Made by a program: the position numbers and the translations under genes. Under the pieces are notes generated by a model. That model worked only from the letters and a program-made list of their open reading frames with translations. It ran no database searches and was not told where the DNA came from. Shown in pieces: positions 22,430-34,347 of a stretch of DNA of 64,000 bases. The stretch covers positions 834,783-898,782 of the forward strand of contig QRDG01000416.1 in assembly GCA_012064385.1 (NCBI GenBank). The letters run 5' to 3'. The DNA comes from Puccinellia tenuiflora (taxonomy: Eukaryota > Streptophyta > Magnoliopsida > Poales > Poaceae). The stretch's first letter is position 1. Every line of letters begins with the position of its first letter.

Positions 22430-23035
22430 ATGCCGCCTCCCGCATCCTCCTCCACGTACACCAGGTACGAGACGCGCCGCCGCGACCCCAACCCCCGCGC
22501 CGCGGCGCTCCTCGTCATCGACGTGCAGGGCCACTTCGCGTCGCTGGCCGCCCCGGCCATGCCGGCCATCGCCGCCACCGTGTCGCTCTGCCGCGGCGCC
22601 GGCATCCCGGTCGTCTACACCCGCCACGTCGACCCCGTGCCCCCGAGCCGCCCGCTCGCCGAGTGGTGGGCCGGCGACCGCATCTCCGCCGGGACGCCCG
22701 ACGCCGAGCTGCTCCCCGGGGCCGGCCGCGCCGTGGGGGACCTCGTCGTGGATAAAAGCACCTACAGCGCCTTCGCCGCCGGCACGAGGCTCGAGGAGAC
22801 GCTGCGCGGGATGGGCGTCGAGGAGGTGATTGTGGTCGGCGTGATGACCAACCTCTGCTGCGAGACCACCGCGCGGGACGCGTTCGTGAGGGGCTTCCGG
22901 GTGTTCTTCTCGGCCGACGCCACAGCCACGGCCAGCCGGGAGCTGCACGAGGCCACGCTCGTCAACATGGCGTATGGGTTCGCCTACATCGTCGACTGCG
23001 AGCGCCTGGAGGCGGCGTTCGACAAGGACAAGTGA
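22430..23035 (+). CDS. Isochorismatase-family cysteine hydrolase (nicotinamidase-like)
   Basis: Single-exon frame of 201 codons. The alpha/beta isochorismatase fold is recognised from ALLVIDVQGHF (Asp31), VVDKSTYSAF (Lys109) and GVMTNLCCETTARDAF, where the first Cys (143) aligns with the catalytic Cys; the Asp-Lys-Cys triad is thus complete. The preceding Val-Met pair fits the conserved cis-peptide. Family members hydrolyse amide or vinyl-ether bonds (nicotinamide, ureidoacrylate, isochorismate); the substrate cannot be read from sequence. No targeting peptide is evident, so a cytosolic or peroxisome-independent location is likely. I chose the ATG at 22430; upstream in-frame sequence has only a GTG. 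Codon use is strongly GC3-rich. Length fits the family (about 180-220 aa). The minus-strand 278-codon frame over it is a shadow. Confidence 0.9.
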   Translation: MPPPASSSTYTRYETRRRDPNPRAAALLVIDVQGHFASLAAPAMPAIAATVSLCRGAGIPVVYTRHVDPVPPSRPLAEWWAGDRISAGTPDAELLPGAGRAVGDLVVDKSTYSAFAAGTRLEETLRGMGVEEVIVVGVMTNLCCETTARDAFVRGFRVFFSADATATASRELHEATLVNMAYGFAYIVDCERLEAAFDKDK

Positions 23036-24147
23036 AGTGCGAACAGCAAGCTTTGTAGTTTCCCGGTTGCTCTGTATGCAAGTTACTGAACAGAAACTCC
23101 CGACGACTTGAGGGCTTTTGTTTTCAACTCTAATACACACTGCTTATTATACAGGAAATGGTGCCTCCAAAATCCCAACCCCAATTCGATGCTAGGTTAT
23201 GGTGTTGTCAGTTTGAGTTATATTTCAAAAGCAGTCCAGACTCAAGAGTACGAAATCTTTGCAGTTAGTATGCTGTTCCAGACTGTTGTCAGTACCACTC
23301 AAACTCACTGAGTTTATCCCTTCTTGTTTTTCACTTCGGCTCTCGCTTCGGCTTAGAACATATTGTTCATAAGGTAAAACAAGATAAAACAGCAAGACAA
23401 ACAAAACATCTATATCATTGTTCGACCTTGTCAGTTCCATGCTTGCTACTTTTGGATATTCAGTGTGTTATAACTGACAGTTATCTTTTCAGTCACCGTC
23501 ACCACTTTGAACACACCCACAAGTAGTAATCAACATGACAGCACCTGGGATTTATCATCCTCTCGGATGGAAATCTCGGATTGTGATTTATCTACCAGGC
23601 TGCTGAATCCTGGACCGTGAGATGGGAAACTTTGCATCGGACAGAATGAGTGCTGAAGTAAGTCAGTGTTTTCAGGTTCCTAAGATGTTCCATGTGGTCC
23701 AGTGATACTGATAAACCTGGAATTAGGCCTTGTTTGGAACTCAGGAACCTCAAATGTAGGAATAGGAAAAACGCAAGAATTAAGAAACTCACCTCAACAC
23801 TTGTGTGTTACTCAGACTTTTCTTCTGAACATTTTATGTAACCTCTAAATCCATTAGTTCTGTCCTCCTCTCAATTTACCCTTAGATGTGGTTCCTAGTA
23901 AGACAGTACAATTAAGCAGCCGTTGAAACTCTAAAATATCCTAGACATGACGAAACAACATCACCAAAATATATACTACGATGATTCAATTTTGCAATGC
24001 GACAGCTTCTCTGTTAACCAGCATACACACACTTGAGAACTTCAAGTAACAATTAAGGAGCAAGTAAAACAGATCATAAATGTAAAGATTTAGAGATTAG
24101 CCGTAGTGAGTAGGATCATAAAATGCGGGAGACCGGGAGGTTTGCAT
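23036..24147. other. 3' flank of isochorismatase-family gene, no further gene seen
   Basis: Probable 3' UTR to about 23150 and then low-GC intergenic DNA. The stretch near 23725 (AGGCCTTGTTTGG) resembles the terminal motif of grass MITEs, but no second end was found. Confidence 0.5.
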
Positions 24148-24152
24148 TCATG

Positions 24153-24344
24153 TCATACATGCTTGTGCAGCGCCCAATCGGTGACAACTGTGAGGCTCAT
24201 GATCCCCAACCCGAGCGCCGCCTGCAGGCCTTCCACAAGCGCCATTGCGTCTAGCAACGTGCGTCCGCCCACAAAACCTTCCACGGGATTCTGTATCCTG
24301 AGCACCAACTTTCCCCGCGAATGCGACAACGCCATGGCGAGCAT
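24153..24344 (-). pseudogene. RNase H-like domain fragment (RBR/RNase H-like gene relic)
   Basis: The minus frame reads LVLRIQNPVEGFVGGRTLLDAMALVEGLQAALGLGI (shown in part) ending in VVTDWALHKHV. This matches the plant RNase H-like fold (RVT_3) that precedes RING-between-RING ubiquitin ligase domains in a large grass family: the central ALVEGLQAAL helix and the TD motif are diagnostic. Only about 63 residues survive and no RING cysteines are nearby, so it is a fragment. An older possibility is a LINE/Copia RNase H piece, but the motif order fits the RBR-associated type better. Confidence 0.5.
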
Positions 24345-24827
24345 CGGGACGTCCCTTGAGGCTTTGTTCAGTTAATCCCCTTACCAAGTGGATTGAAGGG
24401 ATTTTCACTTGCATGGGATTTAATCAACCTCAACCCCCTTCAAAAACAAGGAAGCTGAGATGAGGTGACCGTGTACGAGAGTTCGTGAGCTCGGGGAAAC
24501 CATGGGAAGACGGTGTCCGGATGGGTGTTGGTGGCGGCGAGCCGACGACCGGCGTGGAGGTCAGCAGCTGTGTTGGCGCTAACCCAAGCCGCCAAGTGAG
24601 TACTAGAGGACGAGGACGAAAGAGGAATGGAATTGGGGTCGCGGCAAGAAACAAGACTGTAGGTTGATGTGTGATAGCTTGACTGGCTAAAATGCTAAAT
24701 ATCACTACGCCGAACGAAACAAGACAAACTACGGGTTGAGGTACTGTATTTCGAGGGACTGAAATGCGGCAAGACGATGATGAGAAGATAATAGATGCTC
24801 TGTATTATATAGAAGTAGAAAGGCTCA
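24345..24827. other. Unassigned intergenic DNA
   Basis: No gene is supported. Around 24360-24450 are TTGTTCAGTTAATCCCC and AAGTGGATTGAAGGGATT, phrases reminiscent of MITE termini in grasses, but a pair of inverted ends with a target duplication was not established. Confidence 0.4.
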
Positions 24828-24832
24828 TACCC
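24828..24832. repeat. Target-site duplication of solo LTR (left)
   Basis: TACCC, repeated at 25373-25377. Confidence 0.8.
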
Positions 24833-25372
24833 TGTTGGGGGATACTTTCCGAATAGGCCTACAAAACCGGTAAGCATGACCCGACAGAACCAGAAGACCC
24901 AGGCCGGCTTAAGCATTGGCTACCTCGGTCGGGTTAAGTGTGGACCGGCGAGCCTGACAAGGACCCGGCCTACGAAGGAAGGACCCGGCCACGATCAGGG
25001 TCCTTGAACAAGATGAAGTCCCAAACTTGGAAGATACGAAGGACCTAGAGTAGGACTTCGACCACGGAACAACCAGCGTACACTTGTACTCCCAGGGACC
25101 CGGCCACCTATATAAGGGGGTTCCTGGGTCACAGATCGATAGGCTCTAAGTTTGATAGTTCCTGATACTCGAGTAGCAAGATCGCACCTTGTAATCAGAT
25201 CGTCAATATCAATATAACCAAGCAGGAAGTAGGTCTTTACCTTCATTGGAGGGGCTAAACCTGGGAAAAATCTCTTCTCCTCATAAAGCTAGACAAACTC
25301 CTGAAAGCCTAGTCACGATGTCCCCACAATCAATTCGAACCCGACGACATATGTTGTGTTTACCCCACGACA
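24833..25372 (+). mobile_element. Solo LTR (540 bp) with perfect 5-bp target duplication
   Basis: The LTR begins TGTTGGGGG and ends CCCCACGACA, contains a TATA box (TATATAAGG near 25109) and the transcript-start-proximal ATCAATATAA motif common in grass LTRs, and is flanked on both sides by TACCC. No internal sequence or primer-binding site is present, so it is a solo LTR left by unequal recombination. The superfamily is not certain; the layout is most like Gypsy. Confidence 0.8.
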
Positions 25373-25377
25373 TACCC
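25373..25377. repeat. Target-site duplication of solo LTR (right)
   Basis: TACCC, matching 24828-24832. Confidence 0.8.
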
Positions 25378-25522
25378 CTTCCGCACGAAAGAAATATGCA
25401 ATCAAGCGCAGAGCCGCATCCACCTCTCCTCCATGTCCTGCGCCCAACACTGGTCCAAGAAGGGCGACCGCCCAGGGCCCTGAACAGAGAAGGGCTCAAA
25501 ATGGTAAAGTATATAGTAATTA

Positions 25523-27253
25523 TGTAGGGTTCGTTGCATAGAAAACAAAAAAAATCCTAAGAAACAAGCGGAATAAACCCAACGGATCTAGATATTAGAC
25601 GAAGGAAGCGAGGAGGAGATCCAATCTTATACCCTTGAAGAACGAGCAAACACGTTTTGTCGATGTAGGGGTTGGTTAGTCGATCCCCGCAACTAGACTC
25701 ATCTAGTCGCGAGGAGATGTATTATCCAATCCGACGAAGCGCCGCACGAGCAGCACCTCCGCGGTATCCACACGTACACCTCGATGAAGACTTCCTCTCC
25801 TTGATCCCACAAGCGAGGAGGAAGTGGCTCGTGAGATCCCAGCTGCACGACGGTGTGGTGGTGGAGATGGTGGAGGATTCCCGCAGACAGGACTTCGCCA
25901 AGCCGTGCACACGAGAGAGGGGGAGAGGAGGGAGAGGGGTGGCGGCTAGGGTTTCATTGGGGTCCGCCCCAGCCCTCCCCTCCTCCTTATATAGGCGTGA
26001 GGGGGCTGTGGGGGCGCCCCAATCCCATCTAGGGCCGGCCAAGGGGGTAACTTGCCCCCCAAGGCGCCCTACTTAGGGTTAGGGCTGCCCCCACTTGCCT
26101 TGGCCGCATGGGCCTTGAGGACCAGGTGCGGCCAGCCCATGTGGGCTGCTGCACCTCCCCTCGGTCCATGTGGGCCCTTCCAGGTTCGTCGGCCCCACTA
26201 TGGAACCTTCTAGAATCTTCTCGGTACCCTGCCGGAAAATTCCCGAACTTTTCCGAAACCTGGAAAACCACTTTCCATATATGAAACTTTATCTCCGGAC
26301 TCTTCCGGAGCTCCTCGTGATATCTAGGATCTCATCCGAGACTCCGAATCAACATTTGATTACACCATCAATTATCTCAACGTATGCCCTAGCTACATCG
26401 AAGCGTTAAGTGTGTGACCCTACGGGTTCGAGAACATGCAGACATGATCTAAATAACCAGTAGCGGGACCGGGATTTCCATATTGCTTCCTACATATTCA
26501 ACGAAGTTCTTTATCGGTTGAACCACGATGTCGGGGATTCAATTAATCCCGTCTACGATTCCCTTTGTCTCATGATATATCACTTTCCCAAGATTTGATC
26601 GTCGGTATCACCATACCTAGTTTAACCTCGTTACCTGACAAGTTCTCTTTACTCGTACCATAATATAGGATCCCCGTGACTACCACTTAGTCACATGTTT
26701 GCAAACTTCCGGATGCTATATTACCGAGAGGGCCCAGAGATATCTACTCTGTCACATGGAGGGACAAATCCCAGTCTTGATTCATGTCACCCAACAAGTA
26801 CCATCGGAGATACCTGAAAGCCACCTTTATAATCACCCAGTTACGAAGTGACGTTTGATGTCCACAAAGTATTCCTCCGGAAAATGGGAGTAACATAATC
26901 TCATGGTCTAAGGAAACTATACTTGACATATACAAAAAAGCGTTGGCAATGAAACTGTGTGACACGATAAATTGCTATGCTTTATCATTGGGTCTATCCA
27001 TCACATCATTCTCCTAATGATATTATTCCGTTATCAAGTGAATATAAAAAGTCCATGGTTAGGAAAACTTAACCATCTCTTGACTAACGAACTAGTCTAG
27101 TAGAGTCTTACTAGGGGCACTTTGTTGTTTATATTCCACACATGTATTTTGTTTCCGGGTAATATAATTATAGCATGGATAATAAATATTTATCATAAAC
27201 ATAAAATATGATAATAGACAACTTTATTATTGTCTCTTGGGCATATTTCAACA
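25523..27253 (-). mobile_element. Solo LTR of Angela/BARE-like Copia family
   Basis: It aligns by eye over its length with the LTR at 13579-15383 (edges TGTAGGGTTCG and ...CATATTTCAACA) but lacks the primer-binding site and leader on its internal side. Flanking 5-mers (AATTA and ATTCA) differ, so no clean target duplication is visible. The GC-rich frames at 25670-26270 are LTR sequence. Confidence 0.75.
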
Positions 27254-28240
27254 ATTCATTATGCTACTATTCACTACATCTAAGAAAAAACAAATATACT
27301 TATGTGAAAAAATAAACATGAACGCCTTTTTTGTTCTACAACGTACAAACTTGGACTAAAGATAGTGTAAATGCATATAAAAACATATTCCACGAGATAA
27401 AATTCAACCATGTCATTTATAGAATCTCAATCATACACTTTCATATATATTAGTGGTGAAATACGAAAATTAAAAAGATAAATAATCATGCGTGACTTGC
27501 ATTTTCTGACACAAAACAGAAAGGCCTACTGGGCAAACTAGTATCAATGACGAGATAAAGTTTAATGGTCACACTATTGCCTTTCTGACTCATGTAGATT
27601 TTACTGAAATGTATGTAACTAGATAGATTTGCATGTTAAATTTTGTGCAACACATTTTTATTTCATACAGTGTGAGGGGTGACTAGTGTACAACAAATGA
27701 TAACAAGTACATTGCATAATAGTTTATCAAATAATAAAATATACATATGCTAACTAATAGATTTAACACCATATTATTTCATTGGTGATTAATCTAAGCA
27801 ATGTAGTTTAGTACCAAGTATAGAGCAAGCACTTTTTTTAACTTTCTAGGCAATTTGACCACGTCAGTATAGTGTCATTGGTTCAGTTTGTACTTTTAGA
27901 ATTTTCTATAAAAATGCTTACTTAATCTACACTAGAAACTGCTATTAAATATTTGTTATATTTTATGCTTTAATGATCTTTACCATAAAATGTACAAACT
28001 ATATAGATTATGCATTGCACAAAAAAGGGTTCAAGAACGGACTATTGTTACAAAACACAGTTTAATATAGTACAAATGAAAAACACACCAATTAATATTT
28101 AATAATATTGCCAGTTATGTGATAAAACTATGTAAACAAATATATAATTATACTTTTAATACCATAATATGCTAAAAATAAGATGTATAAAAGTTTAGTA
28201 TAAATTATATTTATTTTGATTCGCCCAGGCCCAAATTTCA
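27254..28240. other. AT-rich intergenic DNA, nothing recognised
   Basis: No gene, LTR edge or inverted repeat was found. The DNA is strongly AT-rich with no protein-like frame. Confidence 0.5.
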
Positions 28241-28436
28241 ATTGAACCGGCACTGTCGGCGCCACATCTCTTCTCCTGCCCCGCAACACCGCTCTTCTCC
28301 CTACCCTCGCTGGGCCGTCGCACCGGCTCCTTCTCCCTACGGGCGTCGTGCCGTAAGCAGTGTCCTTCAACTACATCTTCGCCAGCTTTTGTTGAATCCA
28401 TCAACGCCTATCAGTAACAATCGACGATGACTAATA

Positions 28437-28811
28437 GTGCACATCCAGACTGAGGAGTTCCTATGTATCATCAATCTGGATGTGCCACTCCTAGCTTCTA
28501 AGCTGGAGAATCATCTGAAGACGAAACACAGTGCCATCTCACCTAAGTGTAGAGAATTCATCAAGGGCAAATCCAAATTTCCTCAGATGAATATGATGGC
28601 ATCATCGATCGGACTGGAGACGATCGATGAAGCTCTAGTTTTGGTTTGCTTTTGTCTGAGGAATCTCCGTGTAATGGGAACTCGTCTCACTGAGACCTTC
28701 TACGAGAAGAAAAAGGATGTGAGTAGTCCATGCCTTGTGCAGGGTTCAATTCTCTTGGGAAGTGATGGAGAGACGTACGCAAAATATGGTGTCAATCCAC
28801 CTTCACAATGA
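28437..28811 (+). pseudogene. Unrecognised ORF, possible hAT/BED-finger relic
   Basis: A 124-codon plus frame includes LASKLENHLKTKHSAI, which resembles the second half of a BED-type zinc finger (KLxxHLxxKH) as found in hAT transposase-derived proteins, followed by FIKGKSK. The remainder is not recognised. No upstream CxxC half is in frame, and no catalytic hAT domain follows, since stops occupy the downstream sequence. Treat as a possible transposase fragment rather than a gene. Confidence 0.3.
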
Positions 28812-29059
28812 GCGCTTATGCAATGCAGAATGGTTATCACAGCTAGGCTTGCCTCGGAACCCCACATCAAGATTTGGACACTGCTCTCTATGGCCTTAGG
28901 ATCATTATGCTCCCACTAATCGAGCCATTATGTCAGGCAACTCCCAATAGGTGTCTAGTTGGTGAGACTGGAAGGACCAAGCCTGGACCAGTGCGCGCAG
29001 AAATTGCGAGTGGCAATATGTTCTCGAAAGTTACACATATATGGGAGCTAATTGCTTGA

Positions 29060-30160
29060 CTGCCCAAGGACTTGTAAGGGATGGCAGACTCGGTGGCAGC
29101 GATGGAAACATGGCTGTACGAGAAAGATGGGCTGCAATGGAGGAGGTTTCATGTTCAATATGAGTCCAAGAATGAGCTAAACTGAGTCGCAATGACTTTT
29201 GTATACATTAAAACAATCGTCATCGATTTCCCACTCTGTTACGCATCACATGTGGTTGTATTTCTCCCCTTCAACAACTCGACACGAACTTGCCTCGTCG
29301 GTCCTTCCATTAACCCTCAACTTTTAGATTTTGCTTCAGCTTAATGTTGTCAGTGAGCATGTGTCTTATTTCTAAAGTGAACATAGCTACATCATCATTT
29401 TCGGAAGCTTGTTTCATCATCTACCTGGCAAGGCTAGAATATTTCTTCCTGTTTGCATGTTTATGTTCTTTTGATTTATCCATCGTCGGCACATTTTCTA
29501 CAAAACTTATACCATACATAATCTCCAAACTATGTGATGCATCGTGTATGTACCATAGGTCCTACATACACAGTCTCGCCATTCCATTTTCTCTTGTCCA
29601 TTAGTGAGGTTCATTATTTATGTTGCTAACGCATGGTTCAATTAAGTGCTATCGATCTTGCTTAAAAGGAATTCAAACATAAGACCAAGTTCGATCCAAA
29701 CTTTAACAAAATCTAAACTAAAAGACTGAATTTTAAACTAATCTAGCCATACTCATGGTCGGAGTCGACGGGGATGGCAGCATCGGCCATAGAATGGCGG
29801 ACAATGACCATGAGGCCATGCTTGTCCTCTGGATTTCCCTCCCTACATGGCGGAGGCGGCTTCGGCTAGGCGTCCTCCTCACTAAAGGAGCTGAAGATGG
29901 ACCAATCTTTGGCGGACTCCTCCTTTACCGTCAACGCATCCTCCTCCATCTGCGACAAGAGGTCCCTTCAAAGTTCAGCAACTCGTCGACAAGATCGTCC
30001 TTTGGCTCTGGATTGGGCTTGCGCATTGCCAGCGAGCCCCTTGGCGGCGTCACACTTCCAACTTTACCGCATGCGGCTATGACGAGGTTAGGGCTCGGGA
30101 AATCCCTGGGTCGAGTACCCCGGGTTGATTGAAGGGGATGAAGATGAACGTTGGTGATCA
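29060..30160. other. Unassigned DNA with weak coding-like stretch
   Basis: A 125-codon plus frame (29755-30132) and a second overlapping frame compete here. Codon pattern suggests possible old coding sequence (LADSSFTVNASSSICD in one frame), but no family was recognised. Confidence 0.2.
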
Positions 30161-30164
30161 CGAC

Positions 30165-31800
30165 GGCTAACAGGGGGCGATTTACCCAGGTTCAGGCTCC
30201 CGGAGGATAACACCCTACTCCTGCTTGTCTGGAATTATGATCAAGGTGGCTACAATGTCGAGATGGCAATCTCGCTAGGGTTTAGATGGCGGCTATGAGT
30301 TGGTGTTCGCTAGTTGCTTCGTTACCCTAGACGAGGGACCCTCCCAGCCTTTATATGATAGGCTGGGTCTCGGGTGAACGGTGCTGATGGCACGTACAGG
30401 ATGATCAAGCTGATGACCCAACGTCGACTACCTTGGGCCGTACATCATCCTTCTTGGGCCTTCCTTGGCGTGACGCAGGTACCACCACCGTGGGGTACTC
30501 GAAAGGTAACCCCACAACAGGCTACGACTATAACAGATTTGGTCATCCGACTGGGCATAGACCAAAACTGGTGCTGCTCCTCCGCAATGCCCCACCTGGC
30601 CGGAGGGCGCCGGCCAAGGTATTGATAGCGCGCGGTGTCGCACTCCTCCTTGAAGAGGTTGTACCAATAGCGGCTCGTCAGTGCCTAAAGATGGTTCCCT
30701 CGTGCCTCCGGTCCCGGTGTAGCCTGACGACGGTGGATTTTGGTGGCATGGGCTCCCCGCCCTGGCTAAGCATCCATCCGACCGATAGTTTGACAATGCT
30801 AGGATGTTGTGGATGGAGAACGCACATTCCTTGTCGACTTTGAGGTTCCATCGACCCTAGCGGCTTGCTTCAGCCTCATCATTGTTGCACCTCGACATGG
30901 TGGGGGAGGATTTAGGTGGCATGTCTAAAAAGAAGGTGGAGCCAAATAATTCAACCACACGTAGATAAATACTTGTTTGACATAACTTATTAGTAGTAAT
31001 AGTAATATCGTGATAGTAGGAATATAGTGACAATAATAGTAGCACGAAAGCAACATTAACAATAGAAGTGAAGTAAAAGTGACCAGTAGTGATGCATAAC
31101 TGTAGGCGTGGGGATGGATAAATGGGTGTTGCGTGGATAAGATGAATCACGTAATAGTTATAACACAGGACAAAGATAAATAAATCTTCAGTTCATCAAT
31201 CATATGTAGGCATGTATTCCTAATATAGTTGCACATGCTTCGATAAGAACTTGTACAACATTTTTTGTCCCAACCTCCCATTTATGCGGGGCACTTAAAA
31301 AACTTTGGGTAATTATTAAGGCACTCATTTCATAAAACACCAGAGCGAAACATTAACAATCAATGAATACATGTAATTCTCAAATTATAGTCTTTTCTTT
31401 TGATATCCCAATCAAGTCATCTTGGGGTCTCCGGTTCCGAACTATAACATGTGCATACACATGCAGGTACGATCCAAAACACAAATATATTGATGATAAC
31501 ATAGAAGATCTAAAATCATGGCACTAGGATCCTAGTGACAAGCATTGAGCATAACAAAGTCGTAGCAACAACAATCTAAAAACATAATGGATACTAGACA
31601 TCAAGCCCTATAAATTCTAACATCTATTAGATGATAAATCTCGTCCTTCCATCCATCCCATGTGCTTACAATAGAGAATTACTCACACATGGACGAGGGA
31701 AACATGATGGCTCGGTGGAGATGAGTTGGTGATTAAGATTTACCCTTTTCGAAGACCAAAACAGCCTTCAGATTAGTTCTCCCGAAGAAGAACAGAGGTG
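30165..31800 (-). mobile_element. Decayed Gypsy-type LTR sequence
   Basis: The phrase 'gggcgatttacccaggttc' near 30176 followed by 'accctactcctgcttg' is the reverse of a common Triticeae Gypsy LTR 3' end. Sequence around 31400-31700 also resembles Gypsy LTR/leader DNA. Boundaries and a primer-binding site could not be set, and more than one element may be present. Confidence 0.4.
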
Positions 31801-32058
31801 GCTCCGTTTCACAAAAAGATGTGTCGCCTAGTATACAGAGTTTCTACTGTCGAGAGGCGACGACCGAGGTGGTGGCGCGGGCCTACGGTGCAGCAGGGGG
31901 TGGATGCGGGAGTCCGAGGTCTTCGACATATGCCAAATTCAAATTCTTGTAAGACGGAAAGTTTTTTGGTAGTTGGAATTCTCGTAGTTCTGTACTTCTT
32001 CGACTTGAATACAAAAAAGTAAGGAAAAAACATAATCAAGTGAATTAAGTGACATAGT

Positions 32059-32063
32059 AGAGG
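32059..32063. repeat. Target-site duplication (left) of gag-only retrotransposon
   Basis: AGAGG, repeated exactly at 42821-42825. Confidence 0.9.
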
Positions 32064-34331
32064 TGAAAGGACACGGATGTCGCCTAGAGGGGGGGGGGGG
32101 TGAATAGGCAATTTAAAATTATTACGGTTAAGGCTTGAAAAAATGCGGAATAAAACCAACGTTTAATTTATCAAGACAAAACCTAAACTAGCTAGGTTCA
32201 CCTATGTGCACCAACAACTTATGCTAAGCAATATAATCGACTAGGTGATAGCAAGATATATAACTTCAAGCTCGATGTCTATCACAAAGTAAATAGCATA
32301 AGTAAGAAGCTCGGGTATAGAAATACCGAGGCACTTGGAGACGATGATTTATCCCGAAGTTCACTTCCCAATGGAAGCTAGTCTCCGTTGGAGCGGCGCG
32401 GTGTTCACCAATGTGAAACACCGAGTAGCCTTGATATGGCACACCATATCTCCGTTGTGTCTTACCACCAATGTGGCGAGGCACTTGTCACTATGTTGCC
32501 GTTGAGGTTGACAACTAGAACCTTTACAAGGGTAAAGCTCACTCCACAAGTTGGAGGGTCCTCACCAAATGCACCGAGCCACCAAGACTCGATGCTCAAG
32601 GCCGAGGCACACACCACAACTCAATTGGTGGCTCCCGGCAATGTCTTCGTAGCTACCAAAGCTCCGAAGCGAACAAGGTTGGGCCTCCCTCCACAACCTA
32701 ATTGGAGGCTCCCAACAAATCCCGTGAGGCACCAAGACTCCGAGAAATCAACAACCGTCTAGGGTACCAACGTGCCCTAGAGGAACAAGCTCTAGGGCAC
32801 CAAAGCACCCAAGAGGAACAAGCTTCTCAACTTCACTTCCACGTATCACCGTGGAGAACTCAAACCGATGCAACTAATGCAATGGCAAGAACACACTAAG
32901 TGCTCAAGTCCTTCTCTCCGAAATCCAACCAAAGCAACTAATGCTATGGAGGGATTTAAGAGGAAGAACAAGGAGAAAACACAAAGCAACTCCAAGACCT
33001 AAATCAAAGATGTTCCACTCACTTAGAGGAGATATGGTTTGGTGGAATAATAGATCTAGGCCTTCTCCTTCAATCCTCCAAAGATCAACGAGTTTGAGTG
33101 GAGGGATTGGGAGATCTATAGGATTTGAGCTCTTGCAACAATGGAGAGAGAGAGGGGAAAATGTGCTCAAGAGGTCAACAAAAGTTGGGGTTCACTTGGG
33201 GAAGAAAACCCCTTAAAAGGGAGCCAAAAATATGGCCGTTAGGCCAATTTTCGGGCAGCCGAAGGAGGGAGGCCGGCCTGGCCGGCCATAGCCCGGCCAT
33301 GCAATCAGAGAGGCCCCGGCCATGGGGCCGGCCAATGGCCGGCCATGCTGGCCTAGCCAAACCAGTGAAACTAAAATTGCAATATCTTTTGCATCCGGAC
33401 TCCGTTTTCGACGATCTTGGGCTCGTTGGAATCACCATAACGAGCACTACAAGATTATGCATATAAACATCATAGTCCAACAAGATATTATAATAACATA
33501 TGAGGAAAGGTTAAACCTCTCTCTTGCAAACCGGAACCATCATATCTTTTGCAAATGAAGTCTGAAAGAGGTGAAACCAATTTTGTTGGAAAGAGGATGA
33601 TAGTAGCTATCCTTGGAAATATTTGAAAACAATTAAGAGATAAATTCTCAACACATGTATGTGTGGATAATTTCTCAAGGACAAACCGACAATATTTCTA
33701 ATATCGAAAACGCAATGGAAGACGCATATGAAAACCGTTTTCGATGAGCTTGGCCTTGTCATGACAAGCACGACAAGCACCAAGACCACACCGTGATAAG
33801 AGACAAATAAGAACCAATAAAGATTATGCCAATGATGCAAAGGTTTGAGCTCTCTATGACCGATACGCTAAAGCTCACTTGAGAGCCCCTCTTGATAGTA
33901 CGGTTACCTATCCTAAAACCCGGTCTCCCAACTACACCGCGAGACCGGTAAAATAGAAACCCTATCAAGATAATACCTTTGCCTTGCGCATTCCACTTGA
34001 GCTAGATGATGACGATCTTGATCTCCTCTCAAGTGGATCACCTTTCTTGATTACGCTCCGCTCGGTGAAGCCTCGCATATTGCTCCCCCATACACCAATA
34101 TGGGAGAGACACTCTTTCGCATATCTTCACTTTCCCTTATCTTGTATGTTGATCAACTTGCACTTAGCCTTGATCAACATATAATCTTCTTCTTTTAGCT
34201 TCGACTCCAACATATGGAGTTCAAGCATTCCATACGGACCAACACTACAAATATAACTCAAAGCACACATTAGTCCATAGAGATTGTCATTAATTACCAA
34301 AACAACAAATGGGGGCAACCATGCTCTTTCA
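32064..34331 (-). repeat. 3' LTR of gag-only retrotransposon
   Basis: The 2268-bp LTR starts TGAAAGGACACGG on the plus strand and ends ...CATGCTCTTTCA. Roughly 25 substitutions and a few indels separate it from the 5' LTR. A run of 12 G lies near its left edge (32089-32100). The many short frames within are conserved between the two LTRs only because the LTRs are copies. Confidence 0.9.
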
Positions 34332-34347
34332 ATCTCCCCCATTTTGG
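34332..34347 (-). promoter_or_regulatory. Polypurine tract
   Basis: Directly before the 3' LTR on the minus strand is AAAATGGGGGAGAT, a purine-rich run suitable for priming plus-strand DNA synthesis. Confidence 0.75.

Noticed and set aside
22304..23140. 278-codon minus-strand frame over the isochorismatase-family gene
   Set aside because: GC-rich antisense shadow of a well-supported gene; composition-driven (Gly/Ala/Arg) with no domain.
25518..27258. Target duplication for the BARE-like solo LTR
   Set aside because: Flanks AATTA and ATTCA do not match; shifting the edge by one base still leaves a mismatch.
32361..33558. Group of short frames conserved between two loci (also 40849-42047)
   Set aside because: They lie in the two LTRs of one element and are identical by descent, not by protein selection.
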